From positions 1-9,887 of the forward strand of contig JBFGNS010000156.1 in NCBI GenBank assembly GCA_041574955.1: DNA of 9,887 nucleotides, in the 5' to 3' direction. Shown one piece after another: positions 1 through 5,765 of this stretch. The position numbers and the translations under genes were made by a program. A model generated the notes under the pieces. The model was not told the DNA's origin, searched no databases, and saw only the letters and a program-made list of their open reading frames with translations. Numbering within the stretch: position 1 is the stretch's first letter; every line of letters starts with the position of its first letter. This stretch comes from CALZJC01 sp041574955. Its GTDB lineage: Bacteria > Acidobacteriota > Thermoanaerobaculia > Multivoradales > JAHEKO01.

Positions 1-74
1 CCGGTCCGGACCGATTGTACGCGGCGGCTCACCGGCGGTGCTCGCTGCCCCGCCCGCTGTGCGCAGGCAGGCCG

Positions 75-1409
75 CTACGGAGAGATCACGGCTCCAGCCG
101 CCTCGTCCCGGGCGCCGGCCGCGGCAGCGGCGTCGGTCGACGCCCGCCAGCGGAACGCCGTGACGCTCGAGAGGTCGCGCACCACCAGCTGGTCACCGCT
201 GACCGCGAGGTGCGCCCAGGTCGGCCGGTCGCTCACCTGGCGGCGGTCGAGCAGCGCCAGCTGCGCGGGGCTCGCGGCGATCAGGAACAGCTCGCCGCGG
301 TCGTTGAGGGCCAGCAGCTTCCCCGCCTGGACGACCATGCTCCAGTACTTGCCCATCGGCTGGGAGACCCACCGCTCTCGCCCGGTCGACAGCTCGAGGC
401 AGACCAGCCTGCCGTTGCCCAGGTGCAGGTAGGCGTGGCCGTCGACCACCACCGGGCTCGACATGTAGCCGTGGCTCTTGTGGGTCCACAGCTCGGCCGC
501 GGCGAGACCGGACGGGCCCTCATCGATGCCGAAGAGGAAGGTCCTGTTGCGGTAGCTGCTGGTCAGGATCCGGTCGCCGGCGACGGTCGGCGTCAGGATG
601 TTCATGCCGCGGAAGTGGGGCACGTCTCGCGACCAGAGCAGCTCGCCGCTCTCGGGATCGACGCCGTTCAGGGTCTCACGCGTCTGGACCACCAGCTGGC
701 GCCGGCCGGCGAGGGTGGCGAGAACGGGCGACGAGAAGGCCCCGCTGCGCATGATGTCGCCGTCGTTCTCGAGCGTCCGCCAGACCGTCTCACCGGTCGT
801 CTTGTCGAGCTTCACCACCGAGTTGGCGGCCTGCACGTAGAGATGGGCACCGTCGATCAGGGGAGAGCTCGCGAAGCCGAAGTCAGGCACCGCGGTGCCG
901 AAACGGGCCGGAAAGTCGACCCGCCAGAGCTCCTTGCCGCTGGCGGCGTCGAGCTTCACCAGCACCTCTTCCATGCCGCCGACGTACACCGCCTCACCGT
1001 CGTGCGCCGGGGTCGAGCGGATCCAGTCGCCGTTGGACCGGGCGAAGAACGGCACGCTGCCCTGCGCGGGCCACGACGAGCGCCACAGCTGCCGTCCGTC
1101 CGCGCGGGAGAGCGCACGCACCGACTCTTCGCCGCCGACCGTTTCCGCCACGAAGACGCGGTCTCCGACCACCAGCGGCCCCGCATAGCCCCTCCCCAGC
1201 TCCACCTGCCAAAGACGCTGGAGGCCGGCCAGATCGTCCGGCCAGCCGTCGCCCTCGATCCGGCCGTCGCGACCGGGGCCGCGCCACTGGTTCCACTCCT
1301 GGTCCGGCGCTCCCGGGTCGGGGAGCTTGCCCGCCGAAGCCGCCGGGGCGGCGAGCAAGAGCAGTAGCAGAAAGCCGGGGACGGGCGCGAGCCCAATCGC
1401 TCTCCTCAT
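75..1409 (-). CDS. Secreted PQQ-like beta-propeller repeat protein (copy A)
   Basis: The product is 444 aa. The N-terminus is a clear signal peptide: Arg-Arg near the start, a Leu-rich core, then a predicted cut near APAASA|GK, so export to the periplasm is expected. The mature part is built of repeats of the PQQ/WD40-like propeller type, with blade signatures such as LDAASGKELW, LDKTTGETVW, VDPESGELLW and LELSTGRERW spaced at about 40-60 residues. The opening W-x-x-W-R-G-P-x-R-D-G is typical of this exported family, often labelled BamB-like. No enzyme residues or haem motif are visible, so a binding, scaffold or assembly role is only an inference. The C-terminus ends in an Ala-rich tail. A GTG codon lies directly before the chosen ATG; AGGAG sits 8 bases from the ATG and 5 from the GTG, and I prefer the ATG. 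It is paralogous to the next gene upstream. Confidence 0.9.
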   Translation of the reverse strand: MRRAIGLAPVPGFLLLLLLAAPAASAGKLPDPGAPDQEWNQWRGPGRDGRIEGDGWPDDLAGLQRLWQVELGRGYAGPLVVGDRVFVAETVGGEESVRALSRADGRQLWRSSWPAQGSVPFFARSNGDWIRSTPAHDGEAVYVGGMEEVLVKLDAASGKELWRVDFPARFGTAVPDFGFASSPLIDGAHLYVQAANSVVKLDKTTGETVWRTLENDGDIMRSGAFSSPVLATLAGRRQLVVQTRETLNGVDPESGELLWSRDVPHFRGMNILTPTVAGDRILTSSYRNRTFLFGIDEGPSGLAAAELWTHKSHGYMSSPVVVDGHAYLHLGNGRLVCLELSTGRERWVSQPMGKYWSMVVQAGKLLALNDRGELFLIAASPAQLALLDRRQVSDRPTWAHLAVSGDQLVVRDLSSVTAFRWRASTDAAAAAGARDEAAGAVISP

Positions 1410-1417
1410 CACGAACT

Positions 1418-1422
1418 CTCCT
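1418..1422 (-). promoter_or_regulatory. Shine-Dalgarno AGGAG for propeller copy A
   Basis: The minus strand reads AGGAG 8 bases before the ATG at 1409, which supports that start over the adjacent GTG at 1412, where the spacing would be 5. Confidence 0.7.
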
Positions 1423-1427
1423 GTGGA

Positions 1428-1436
1428 CGATTTGGA
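1428..1436 (+). repeat. 9-mer CGATTTGGA in leader of propeller copy A
   Basis: This AT-rich word stands out in a GC-rich gap. It sits just upstream of the ribosome binding site of copy A, in antisense orientation to that gene. The same 9-mer occurs on the minus strand at 4086-4094. The flanks extend the match: GGACGATTTGGATCAGTG at 1425-1442 agrees with minus-strand 4071-4088 at 15 of 18 positions. Its function is unknown; it could be a regulator site or a leader element. Confidence 0.45.
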
Positions 1437-1450
1437 TCAGTGACCCCGAT

Positions 1451-1469
1451 GCGGCCCGGGAGAGGCCGC
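1451..1469. other. GC stem-loop in gap between the two propeller genes
   Basis: GCGGCC (1451-1456) and GGCCGC (1464-1469) form a perfect 6-bp stem around a 7-base loop in the 141-base gap between the propeller genes. No T-run follows on the minus strand, so this is not a standard intrinsic terminator. In DNA this GC-rich it may be chance. The rest of the gap shows nothing else convincing apart from the 9-mer near its downstream end. Confidence 0.2.
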
Positions 1470-1550
1470 CGGGTCTTTCCTTCGCACCCGCGCCGCGGCC
1501 GGATGCGCCTCCGGGTCTTCCGGCCCCGCGGCCCGGCCGGACCGACCCGC

Positions 1551-2819
1551 CTACCGCGGCTCGGCAGTCGTGGCGGCCACCGCTCGCGACCCGCCGACGG
1601 GCCGAAGGCAGACCATCTCGCTGCGGTTGCGCAGGTAGATGCGGCCGGCGGCGACCGACGGCGGCGTCCAGCTGCGGCCCGAGAGCACCTGGCGCCGGTC
1701 GAGGACGTCGAACTGCTCGCGGCTGGGTCGCGCCAGGTACAGCTCGCCATCCTCGCTCAGCACCATCAGGTGGCCGCTCACCAGGATGACCGACCCCTTG
1801 CCCAGGCCTCGCTGGCGCCACAGTCGGGTGCCGTCGGCGGCGTCGACCGCCGCCAGGTTCGACTCGTCGAAGCCGTACAGCACGCCGGCGTGGTGGACCG
1901 AGTTGTTGAAGTGGTTCCGCATGACGCGGCTGCGCCACAGCTCGCGGGGATGGAGCCGGCCGTCGCGGGCGGTCACCTGTAGCATCACCGCGCCCTGGTC
2001 GTAGCCCGCCGACAGGAACACCCGGTCGCCGCCGATCACCAGCGGCGAGGCGGCGTTGACGCCGTCGTAGGTCGGCCAGTCCCAGCTCCACAACAGCTCG
2101 CCGGCAACGGGCTCGACGGCAAACAGCTTGGAGGCGGTGAGAAACAGGATCTGCTCCCGCCCGGCGAGCCGGGCGCGGATCGGCGAGGCGTAGGCGGCCC
2201 GGTCGTCCTGCGTTGCCCAGGCCGGCTCACCCGTGTCGAGGTCGAAGGCGGCGACCGCGCGGCCGGCCGGCCCGCCGACCGGCAGATGCACGCGATCGCC
2301 GACGATGAGCGCCGACGCCGCGTAGCCCTCGACCGGGAAGCGGCCGGCCATTCGCCGGCGGACCGGCTGGCGCCAGACCACGCGACCGGTGTCCGCCGCC
2401 ACCGCGATCAGGTCGCCCTCGGCCGCCATCACCACCAGCAGCCCGCCGGCCAGGCTGGGGGTCACCCGCGGCCCGAGGCCGCCGTACCAGTCGCGCGGCG
2501 CGGGCCCGAGGCGCAGCCGCCACCGCTCCGAGCCGTCCGCGGCGTCGACGCTGAACAGGTACTCCGAGCCGCCGTCCGAATCGAGCGAGTAGACGGCGCC
2601 CGCGGCGACCGCGAGCCCCGAGTATCCTTCGCCCACCGGCCGGCGCCAGCACGGCTCGAGGCCGCGCTCCCGCCAGCCCGCCACCAGCCGCTCGTCCTCG
2701 GTCGTACCGTCGAGGGCCGGACCCAGAAAACGGGGCCAGTCGCCGCGGGCTCCGCTCGCCAGCAAGGCCGCCAGGGTGAGCAGCAGCAGGAGCCGCCCGA
2801 CGCCGTCTTTCGAGGCCAT
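1551..2819 (-). CDS. Secreted PQQ-like beta-propeller repeat protein (copy B)
   Basis: The product is 422 aa from the ATG at 2819. That start places a signal peptide (MASKDG, then a run of Leu/Ala, cut near SGARG|DW) directly at the N-terminus; starts further upstream in the frame would bury it. The mature protein opens with DWPRFLGPALDG, equivalent to the WxxWRGPGRDG of copy A. It continues with propeller blades including VDAADGSERWRL, VAADTGRVVW, FDLDTGEPAW, VEPVAGELLW and VDAADGTRLWRQ. The C-terminal part matches copy A closely (LDRRQV, then a W and a short beta-strand stretch in both). This is known as an exported PQQ-like/BamB-like fold; the ligand or partner is not evident. No strong Shine-Dalgarno is visible before this ATG, so translation may depend on coupling or a leaderless-like mode. 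It lies 94 bases downstream of the nucleotidyltransferase gene. Confidence 0.88.
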   Translation of the reverse strand: MASKDGVGRLLLLLTLAALLASGARGDWPRFLGPALDGTTEDERLVAGWRERGLEPCWRRPVGEGYSGLAVAAGAVYSLDSDGGSEYLFSVDAADGSERWRLRLGPAPRDWYGGLGPRVTPSLAGGLLVVMAAEGDLIAVAADTGRVVWRQPVRRRMAGRFPVEGYAASALIVGDRVHLPVGGPAGRAVAAFDLDTGEPAWATQDDRAAYASPIRARLAGREQILFLTASKLFAVEPVAGELLWSWDWPTYDGVNAASPLVIGGDRVFLSAGYDQGAVMLQVTARDGRLHPRELWRSRVMRNHFNNSVHHAGVLYGFDESNLAAVDAADGTRLWRQRGLGKGSVILVSGHLMVLSEDGELYLARPSREQFDVLDRRQVLSGRSWTPPSVAAGRIYLRNRSEMVCLRPVGGSRAVAATTAEPR

Positions 2820-2834
2820 GCTCAGGTTACGGTG

Positions 2835-2862
2835 CCGGCTCGCCGGGGGTTTCCGGCTCGCC
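2835..2862. repeat. Direct repeat CCGGCTCGCC (two copies)
   Basis: The exact 10-mer CCGGCTCGCC occurs at 2835-2844 and 2853-2862, 18 bases apart, in the leader of propeller copy B. The region also contains a GCCGG/CCGGC stem (2842-2846 with 2853-2857). It could be a regulator site, but GC-rich 10-mers recur easily here. Confidence 0.3.
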
Positions 2863-2913
2863 CACGAGCTCGGAGCGGCAGCGGCGCACCGGCGAGTCGT
2901 CCGGTGCCGCGAC

Positions 2914-3930
2914 TCAGAGCATCTCGACGAAGCGCGCCAGCTCGTCCCGCGGCAGGTCCGAGCACAGGGTGCGCGGCAGACGGGGCGCCGACAGGTCGAC
3001 CGGGGCACGGCAGCCGGTGAGGGAGGCCAGGATCGGTGGGCGCTGGCGGAGCAGGCAGCGCCTGACCGCCCGCTCGGTGCCCAGGTCCGCCCATTCGCAG
3101 CCGTCGAGCCGTAGAGCCAGCAGCTCCTCCGCGGCCCCCTGCAGCAGGTCGGCGGACAGGTCGACCGGCTCCAGGGCTCCGTAGATCCGGTGCAGCTCGT
3201 CGCCCGCCAGCTCGCCGTGCGCCAGCGGCGCGCGGAACCTCTCGGGCAGAACCGAATGGCGCCTGAAGAACTCCAGCAGATCCTCCGACCGCGCCACCAG
3301 GATCATGGAGCTCACCAGGGCGCCACGCTCGAAAAGCCAGGCCGCCTTGCCCGGGGACGGCTTCTCGTGGAACGACACGACGCGGTGGAGGGGGCTGTCA
3401 GCCGCGACGGCGCCGAGCTCCATCCAGCCCAGCTCGGGGTCCGGCGCCGCGGCCTCGACGCCCAGCAGCACCACGCCGCCGGGCCGCCGCCCGATCTCGC
3501 CGGCAGCGCGCTTCAGGGCTGCGGCGAGCCGGTCCTCCCTGCCGAAGTAGTGGTCGGAGGGCAGCACCACGACCCGCGCTCGGGGGTCGCGCCGATGGAT
3601 CGCCAGCAGCGGCAGGAAGAGGCCGACGGCGGTGCCGCGGTCCGCCGGCTGCACCACCACGTTCTCCCGTGGCAGATCGGCGAGCTCGCGAGACCACCAG
3701 TGCTCGTGGGCTCGATCCACCACCACCAGCTGGCGGTCGCGGGGCGCCTGCTTGTCGGCTCGCGCCAGCGCGATCTGGAGCAGCGAGCGCTCGCCGCGCA
3801 GCGCACAGTACTGCTTGGGCACCGTACGGCCGTAGGCGTCGGATGTCAGCGTTCGCAGCCGGCGGCCAGCGCCGCCGGCCAGCACCACCACCCAACGCTG
3901 GCCCTCTCGCTCCCTCCCGGCTCGCGCCAT
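2914..3930 (-). CDS. Sugar-phosphate nucleotidyltransferase, mannose-1-phosphate guanylyltransferase type
   Basis: The product is 338 aa and cytoplasmic. The family transfers a nucleotidyl group from an NTP to a sugar 1-phosphate, giving a nucleotide sugar such as GDP-mannose for polysaccharide or glycolipid synthesis. Visible motifs in order are VVVLAGGAGRRLRTLT (residues 14-29, the nucleotide-binding G-x-G-x-R-L loop), VPKQY (37-41, with the conserved Lys), QPADRGTAVG (94-103), VLPSDHYFG (122-130, metal-binding Asp), FHEKPSP (187-193, E-K-P motif), VDLSADLL (256-263) and WADLGT (280-285). The usual W-N-(S/A/T) motif after the E-K-P is replaced by GALVSSMI (203-210), losing the Asn. The protein lacks the C-terminal phosphomannose isomerase cupin domain of the bifunctional enzyme. 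The ATG at 3930 is fixed by AGGAGG five bases upstream. Substrate (mannose, glucose or other) cannot be settled. It may head an operon with the two propeller genes. Confidence 0.85.
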   Translation of the reverse strand: MARAGREREGQRWVVVLAGGAGRRLRTLTSDAYGRTVPKQYCALRGERSLLQIALARADKQAPRDRQLVVVDRAHEHWWSRELADLPRENVVVQPADRGTAVGLFLPLLAIHRRDPRARVVVLPSDHYFGREDRLAAALKRAAGEIGRRPGGVVLLGVEAAAPDPELGWMELGAVAADSPLHRVVSFHEKPSPGKAAWLFERGALVSSMILVARSEDLLEFFRRHSVLPERFRAPLAHGELAGDELHRIYGALEPVDLSADLLQGAAEELLALRLDGCEWADLGTERAVRRCLLRQRPPILASLTGCRAPVDLSAPRLPRTLCSDLPRDELARFVEML

Positions 3931-3935
3931 GACGA

Positions 3936-3941
3936 CCTCCT
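3936..3941 (-). promoter_or_regulatory. Shine-Dalgarno AGGAGG for nucleotidyltransferase
   Basis: The minus strand carries a consensus AGGAGG five bases before the ATG at 3930. It rules out the longer in-frame reading that begins at 4077. Confidence 0.85.
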
Positions 3942-3960
3942 CGCGGCACCACCCGCCTTC

Positions 3961-3989
3961 CGTATACGCCGTCGCACCCGTCTTGTCGC
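3961..3989 (-). promoter_or_regulatory. Candidate sigma-70 promoter for leftward genes
   Basis: On the minus strand, GCGACA (3984-3989) and TATACG (3961-3966) are separated by 17 bases, each matching the consensus at 4 of 6 positions. Transcription would begin near 3954, giving a leader of about 25 bases that includes the Shine-Dalgarno site. The match is moderate and other starts further right are possible. Confidence 0.35.
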
Positions 3990-4076
3990 CATCCCGGCTA
4001 GTGGGGCGCCGCACCACCCCGATGGACGGGCGAAACGAGGGCAGACCGCACCCGCCGGAATCCGGAGCCCGACTCA

Positions 4077-4094
4077 TCCAATTCGTCCAAATCG
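4077..4094 (-). repeat. Two-unit 9-mer array (CGATTTGGA, CGAATTGGA)
   Basis: The minus strand reads CGATTTGGA followed directly by CGAATTGGA, differing at one position. It lies about 30 bases upstream of the -35 box of the rightward promoter. The same 9-mer family appears in the opposite orientation at 4152-4178, so the two arrays face each other around that promoter. Confidence 0.5.
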
Positions 4095-4122
4095 ACGAAA
4101 AGACTCTTTAGTCGCAGAAGAC

Positions 4123-4151
4123 TTGACACATCGCCCAAGCTCCTCTACACT
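4123..4151 (+). promoter_or_regulatory. Strong sigma-70 promoter
   Basis: A perfect -35 box TTGACA (4123-4128) and a -10 box TACACT (4146-4151, 4 of 6 including the key TA and final T) are separated by the ideal 17 bases. The start of transcription is expected near 4158, about 31 bases before the ATG at 4189. The local base composition is clearly more AT-rich than the genes around it. This promoter should drive the secreted protein and the DUF2878 gene. Confidence 0.8.
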
Positions 4152-4178
4152 CCATTTGAACGATTTGAACGATTTAAG
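4152..4178 (+). repeat. Three-unit 9-mer array in 5' leader
   Basis: Three consecutive 9-base units CCATTTGAA, CGATTTGAA and CGATTTAAG cover the predicted transcription start and run into the Shine-Dalgarno site. It may be an operator, a leader RNA element or slippage-prone repeat DNA. It is related to the 9-mers at 4077-4094 and 1428-1436. Confidence 0.55.
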
Positions 4179-4180
4179 GA
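4176..4180 (+). promoter_or_regulatory. Shine-Dalgarno AAGGA for secreted protein
   Basis: AAGGA lies 8 bases before the ATG at 4189 and supports that start over the much longer open frame that begins at 3190. Confidence 0.7.
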
Positions 4181-4188
4181 CGAAACCC

Positions 4189-4944
4189 ATGCACCCCCAC
4201 CAGACAGCGCTCACCCTCCTGCCCCTGCTGCTGATGGCCGGCTGGTCGCCGGCCGCAGCCAACGAGACCCGCACCTACTCCGCCTCGGCCTTCTCGCTCG
4301 ATGGCGGCGAGCTGCTCTACACCGAAACGCACACGGAGGTCTGGACCGTGGACGGCCTCGCCAGGCGTCAAGTGCGCTACGAGGATCCCGCGGGTCGACT
4401 GATCGCCGAGAAAGAGGTGCGCTACGGCAACGCCGTCGAGGCGCCCTCGTTCGAGATGACCGACTTCCGCATCGGCCTCAAGGAAGGAGCCGAGGTCGCG
4501 GCTGAAACCGTCGTCCTGTTCTCGGGCCCGACCGACAAGCCGGTCGACGAGCGCCGCATCGACCGGCCCCGCGGCGCCGTGATCGACGCCGGCTTCGACG
4601 CCTTCATGCGACAGAACTTCTCCAGCATCGCCGCCGGCGAGAAGCTCGAATTCGAGTTCGCCGTGCCGGCCATCCAGCGGTTCGTCAAGTTCCGTCTGGT
4701 GCCGCAAGGCCGAACCGACTACCGGGGCGAGCCGGCCCTCAGGGTCGAAATGAAACCCGCCAACGCCCTGGTGCGGCTGCTGGTCGACCCGATCGATCTC
4801 GTCTACGGGCTGGACGGCCGCCTGCTCGAGTTTCGCGGCCTCGCCAACGTGTGCGACGAGGACGGCGAGCGGTACCAGGCCCGTATCGTCTTCGACTACC
4901 CCGACGGCGGCCGCGAAGCGCCGACGCTCACCACCGCCTCCTGA
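4189..4944 (+). CDS. Secreted protein of conserved uncharacterised family, partner of DUF2878
   Basis: The product is 251 aa with a signal peptide (hydrophobic TLLPLLLMAG core, cut near SPAAA|NE), so it is exported. The mature part looks all-beta: alternating strands with the pattern LLYTETHTEVW, then RYEDPAGRLIAEKEVRYG, a middle VIDAGFDAFMRQNF segment, and a C-terminal LLVDPIDLVYGLDGRLLEFRGLAN-type strand pair cut short by the stop at 4944. I recall proteins with this pattern from gammaproteobacteria, encoded beside DUF2878 membrane proteins, but no function is known to me. It superficially resembles DUF3108-type periplasmic proteins. It has no lipobox Cys and no visible catalytic motif. The gene follows a strong promoter and is separated by only 44 bases from the DUF2878 gene, so the two are probably co-transcribed. 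Confidence 0.85.
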   Translation: MHPHQTALTLLPLLLMAGWSPAAANETRTYSASAFSLDGGELLYTETHTEVWTVDGLARRQVRYEDPAGRLIAEKEVRYGNAVEAPSFEMTDFRIGLKEGAEVAAETVVLFSGPTDKPVDERRIDRPRGAVIDAGFDAFMRQNFSSIAAGEKLEFEFAVPAIQRFVKFRLVPQGRTDYRGEPALRVEMKPANALVRLLVDPIDLVYGLDGRLLEFRGLANVCDEDGERYQARIVFDYPDGGREAPTLTTAS

Positions 4945-4988
4945 CTGACCCGCCACCGCTTGCCTCCGCCAGCCCGTGGAGTGGCCTG

Positions 4989-5708
4989 ATGAACCTGACC
5001 GACCTGATCCCGACCTTCCGATCCCGCTCTCGGCAGCCCCGCCCCAGCTCCAGCGCCACCGCGCCGGATGGGAACGGCTCTCTGCTGCTCAACGTCGCGC
5101 TGTCGCAAGCTGGCTGGTTCGCCTGTGTGCTGGGCGCGGCCGGCGGCTGGGGGACGGCCGGCGCGGCCATCGCCTTGCTGCTGGCTCTCGCCCACCTCGG
5201 CCTCGCCGACCGGCCCGGGCGCGAATGGCCGCTCCTGCTCTACGCCGTGGCGCTGGGCCTCGTGCTCGACACCTTCCACGCCGCGACCGGCATCCTCGAC
5301 TTCCGGGGCCACGAGGCCGGCACCCTGGCACCCCTGTGGATCCTGGCACTCTGGCTCCAGTTCGGCACCACCCTCCACTTCAGCCTGCACTGGCTGTCGC
5401 GCCGCTATCCGCTGGCCGCGCTGCTGGGGCTGATCGGCGGACCGCTCGCCTTCCTCGGCGGCGAGCGTCTCGGCGCCGCCGCCTTCGGCGAGCCGCGCGC
5501 CCTGTCGATCGCCGTCCTGGCCGTATCGTGGGCGGTGGCCATGCCGGTCCTGGTGGCCGTGGCCGACCGCCTGGGAGGACGCGGCCGCTATGTCAGCCCG
5601 TTCTCCCTCGAGCCGGCCCGAACCTCTTCGCTGGCACGCCGGACCGTGGCACCCCGGACCGTGCCGATCGACCCTCGCGGCGGCCCGAACAAGCGCGACG
5701 CCGCATAG
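4989..5708 (+). CDS. DUF2878 family integral membrane protein
   Basis: The product is 239 aa. Residues about 31-195 carry the DUF2878 pattern: an opening N-x-x-x-x-Q-x-G-W-F-A-C-V-L-G-A, a central LVLDTFHAATGILDF, then APLWILALWLQFGTTLHFSLHWL and LIGGPLAFLGGERLGA. I count about six membrane spans (33-52, 55-73, 80-98, 113-133, 142-158, 170-191). The family's function is not known; the conserved Asp, His and Trp residues within spans suggest a pocket, which is inference. The ATG at 4989 has GGAG seven bases upstream. Two parts exceed the usual domain: a polar Ser/Arg-rich N-terminus of about 30 residues and a basic tail of about 40 residues after the last span. It follows the secreted-protein gene, probably in one operon. 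Confidence 0.87.
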   Translation: MNLTDLIPTFRSRSRQPRPSSSATAPDGNGSLLLNVALSQAGWFACVLGAAGGWGTAGAAIALLLALAHLGLADRPGREWPLLLYAVALGLVLDTFHAATGILDFRGHEAGTLAPLWILALWLQFGTTLHFSLHWLSRRYPLAALLGLIGGPLAFLGGERLGAAAFGEPRALSIAVLAVSWAVAMPVLVAVADRLGGRGRYVSPFSLEPARTSSLARRTVAPRTVPIDPRGGPNKRDAA

Positions 5709-5743
5709 CCGTTCGACCCGGCAAGGGCGATCCGCGAGAAGCG

Positions 5744-5757
5744 CCGCGCCAGCGCGG
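5744..5757. terminator. Possible hairpin between convergent genes
   Basis: CCGCG (5744-5748) and CGCGG (5753-5757) can pair around a 4-base loop in the 57-base space between two convergent genes. The stem is short and there is no T-run on either strand, so support comes mainly from position. Confidence 0.2.
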
Positions 5758-5765
5758 AGGCACCC

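Noticed and set aside
3..12. Palindrome GGTCCGGACC at the left edge
   Set aside because: It is a 10-base GC-rich palindrome just past a stop codon with no further context; expected by chance in this composition.
15..1367. 450-aa open frame on the plus strand opposite propeller copy A
   Set aside because: It is rich in Arg, His, Ala and Gln with no recognisable domain, and it lies antisense to a clear secreted propeller gene. High GC content makes such antisense frames common.
994..2091. 365-aa minus-strand frame spanning parts of both propeller genes
   Set aside because: It is an out-of-frame shadow: Arg/Pro/Gly-rich, crossing a gene boundary, with no domain.
4100..4115. Inverted repeat GACTCTTTAGTC in the divergent region
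   Set aside because: The stem is only four base pairs and no promoter or gene position gives it meaning.
3190..4188. Long upstream extension of the plus-strand frame that ends at 4944
   Set aside because: It overlaps the nucleotidyltransferase in antisense, and the real start at 4189 has a promoter, a Shine-Dalgarno site and a signal peptide directly after it.
3931..4188. Possible riboswitch in the 258-base divergent region
   Set aside because: I found no recognisable aptamer pattern, and the predicted rightward leader of about 31 bases is too short for one.
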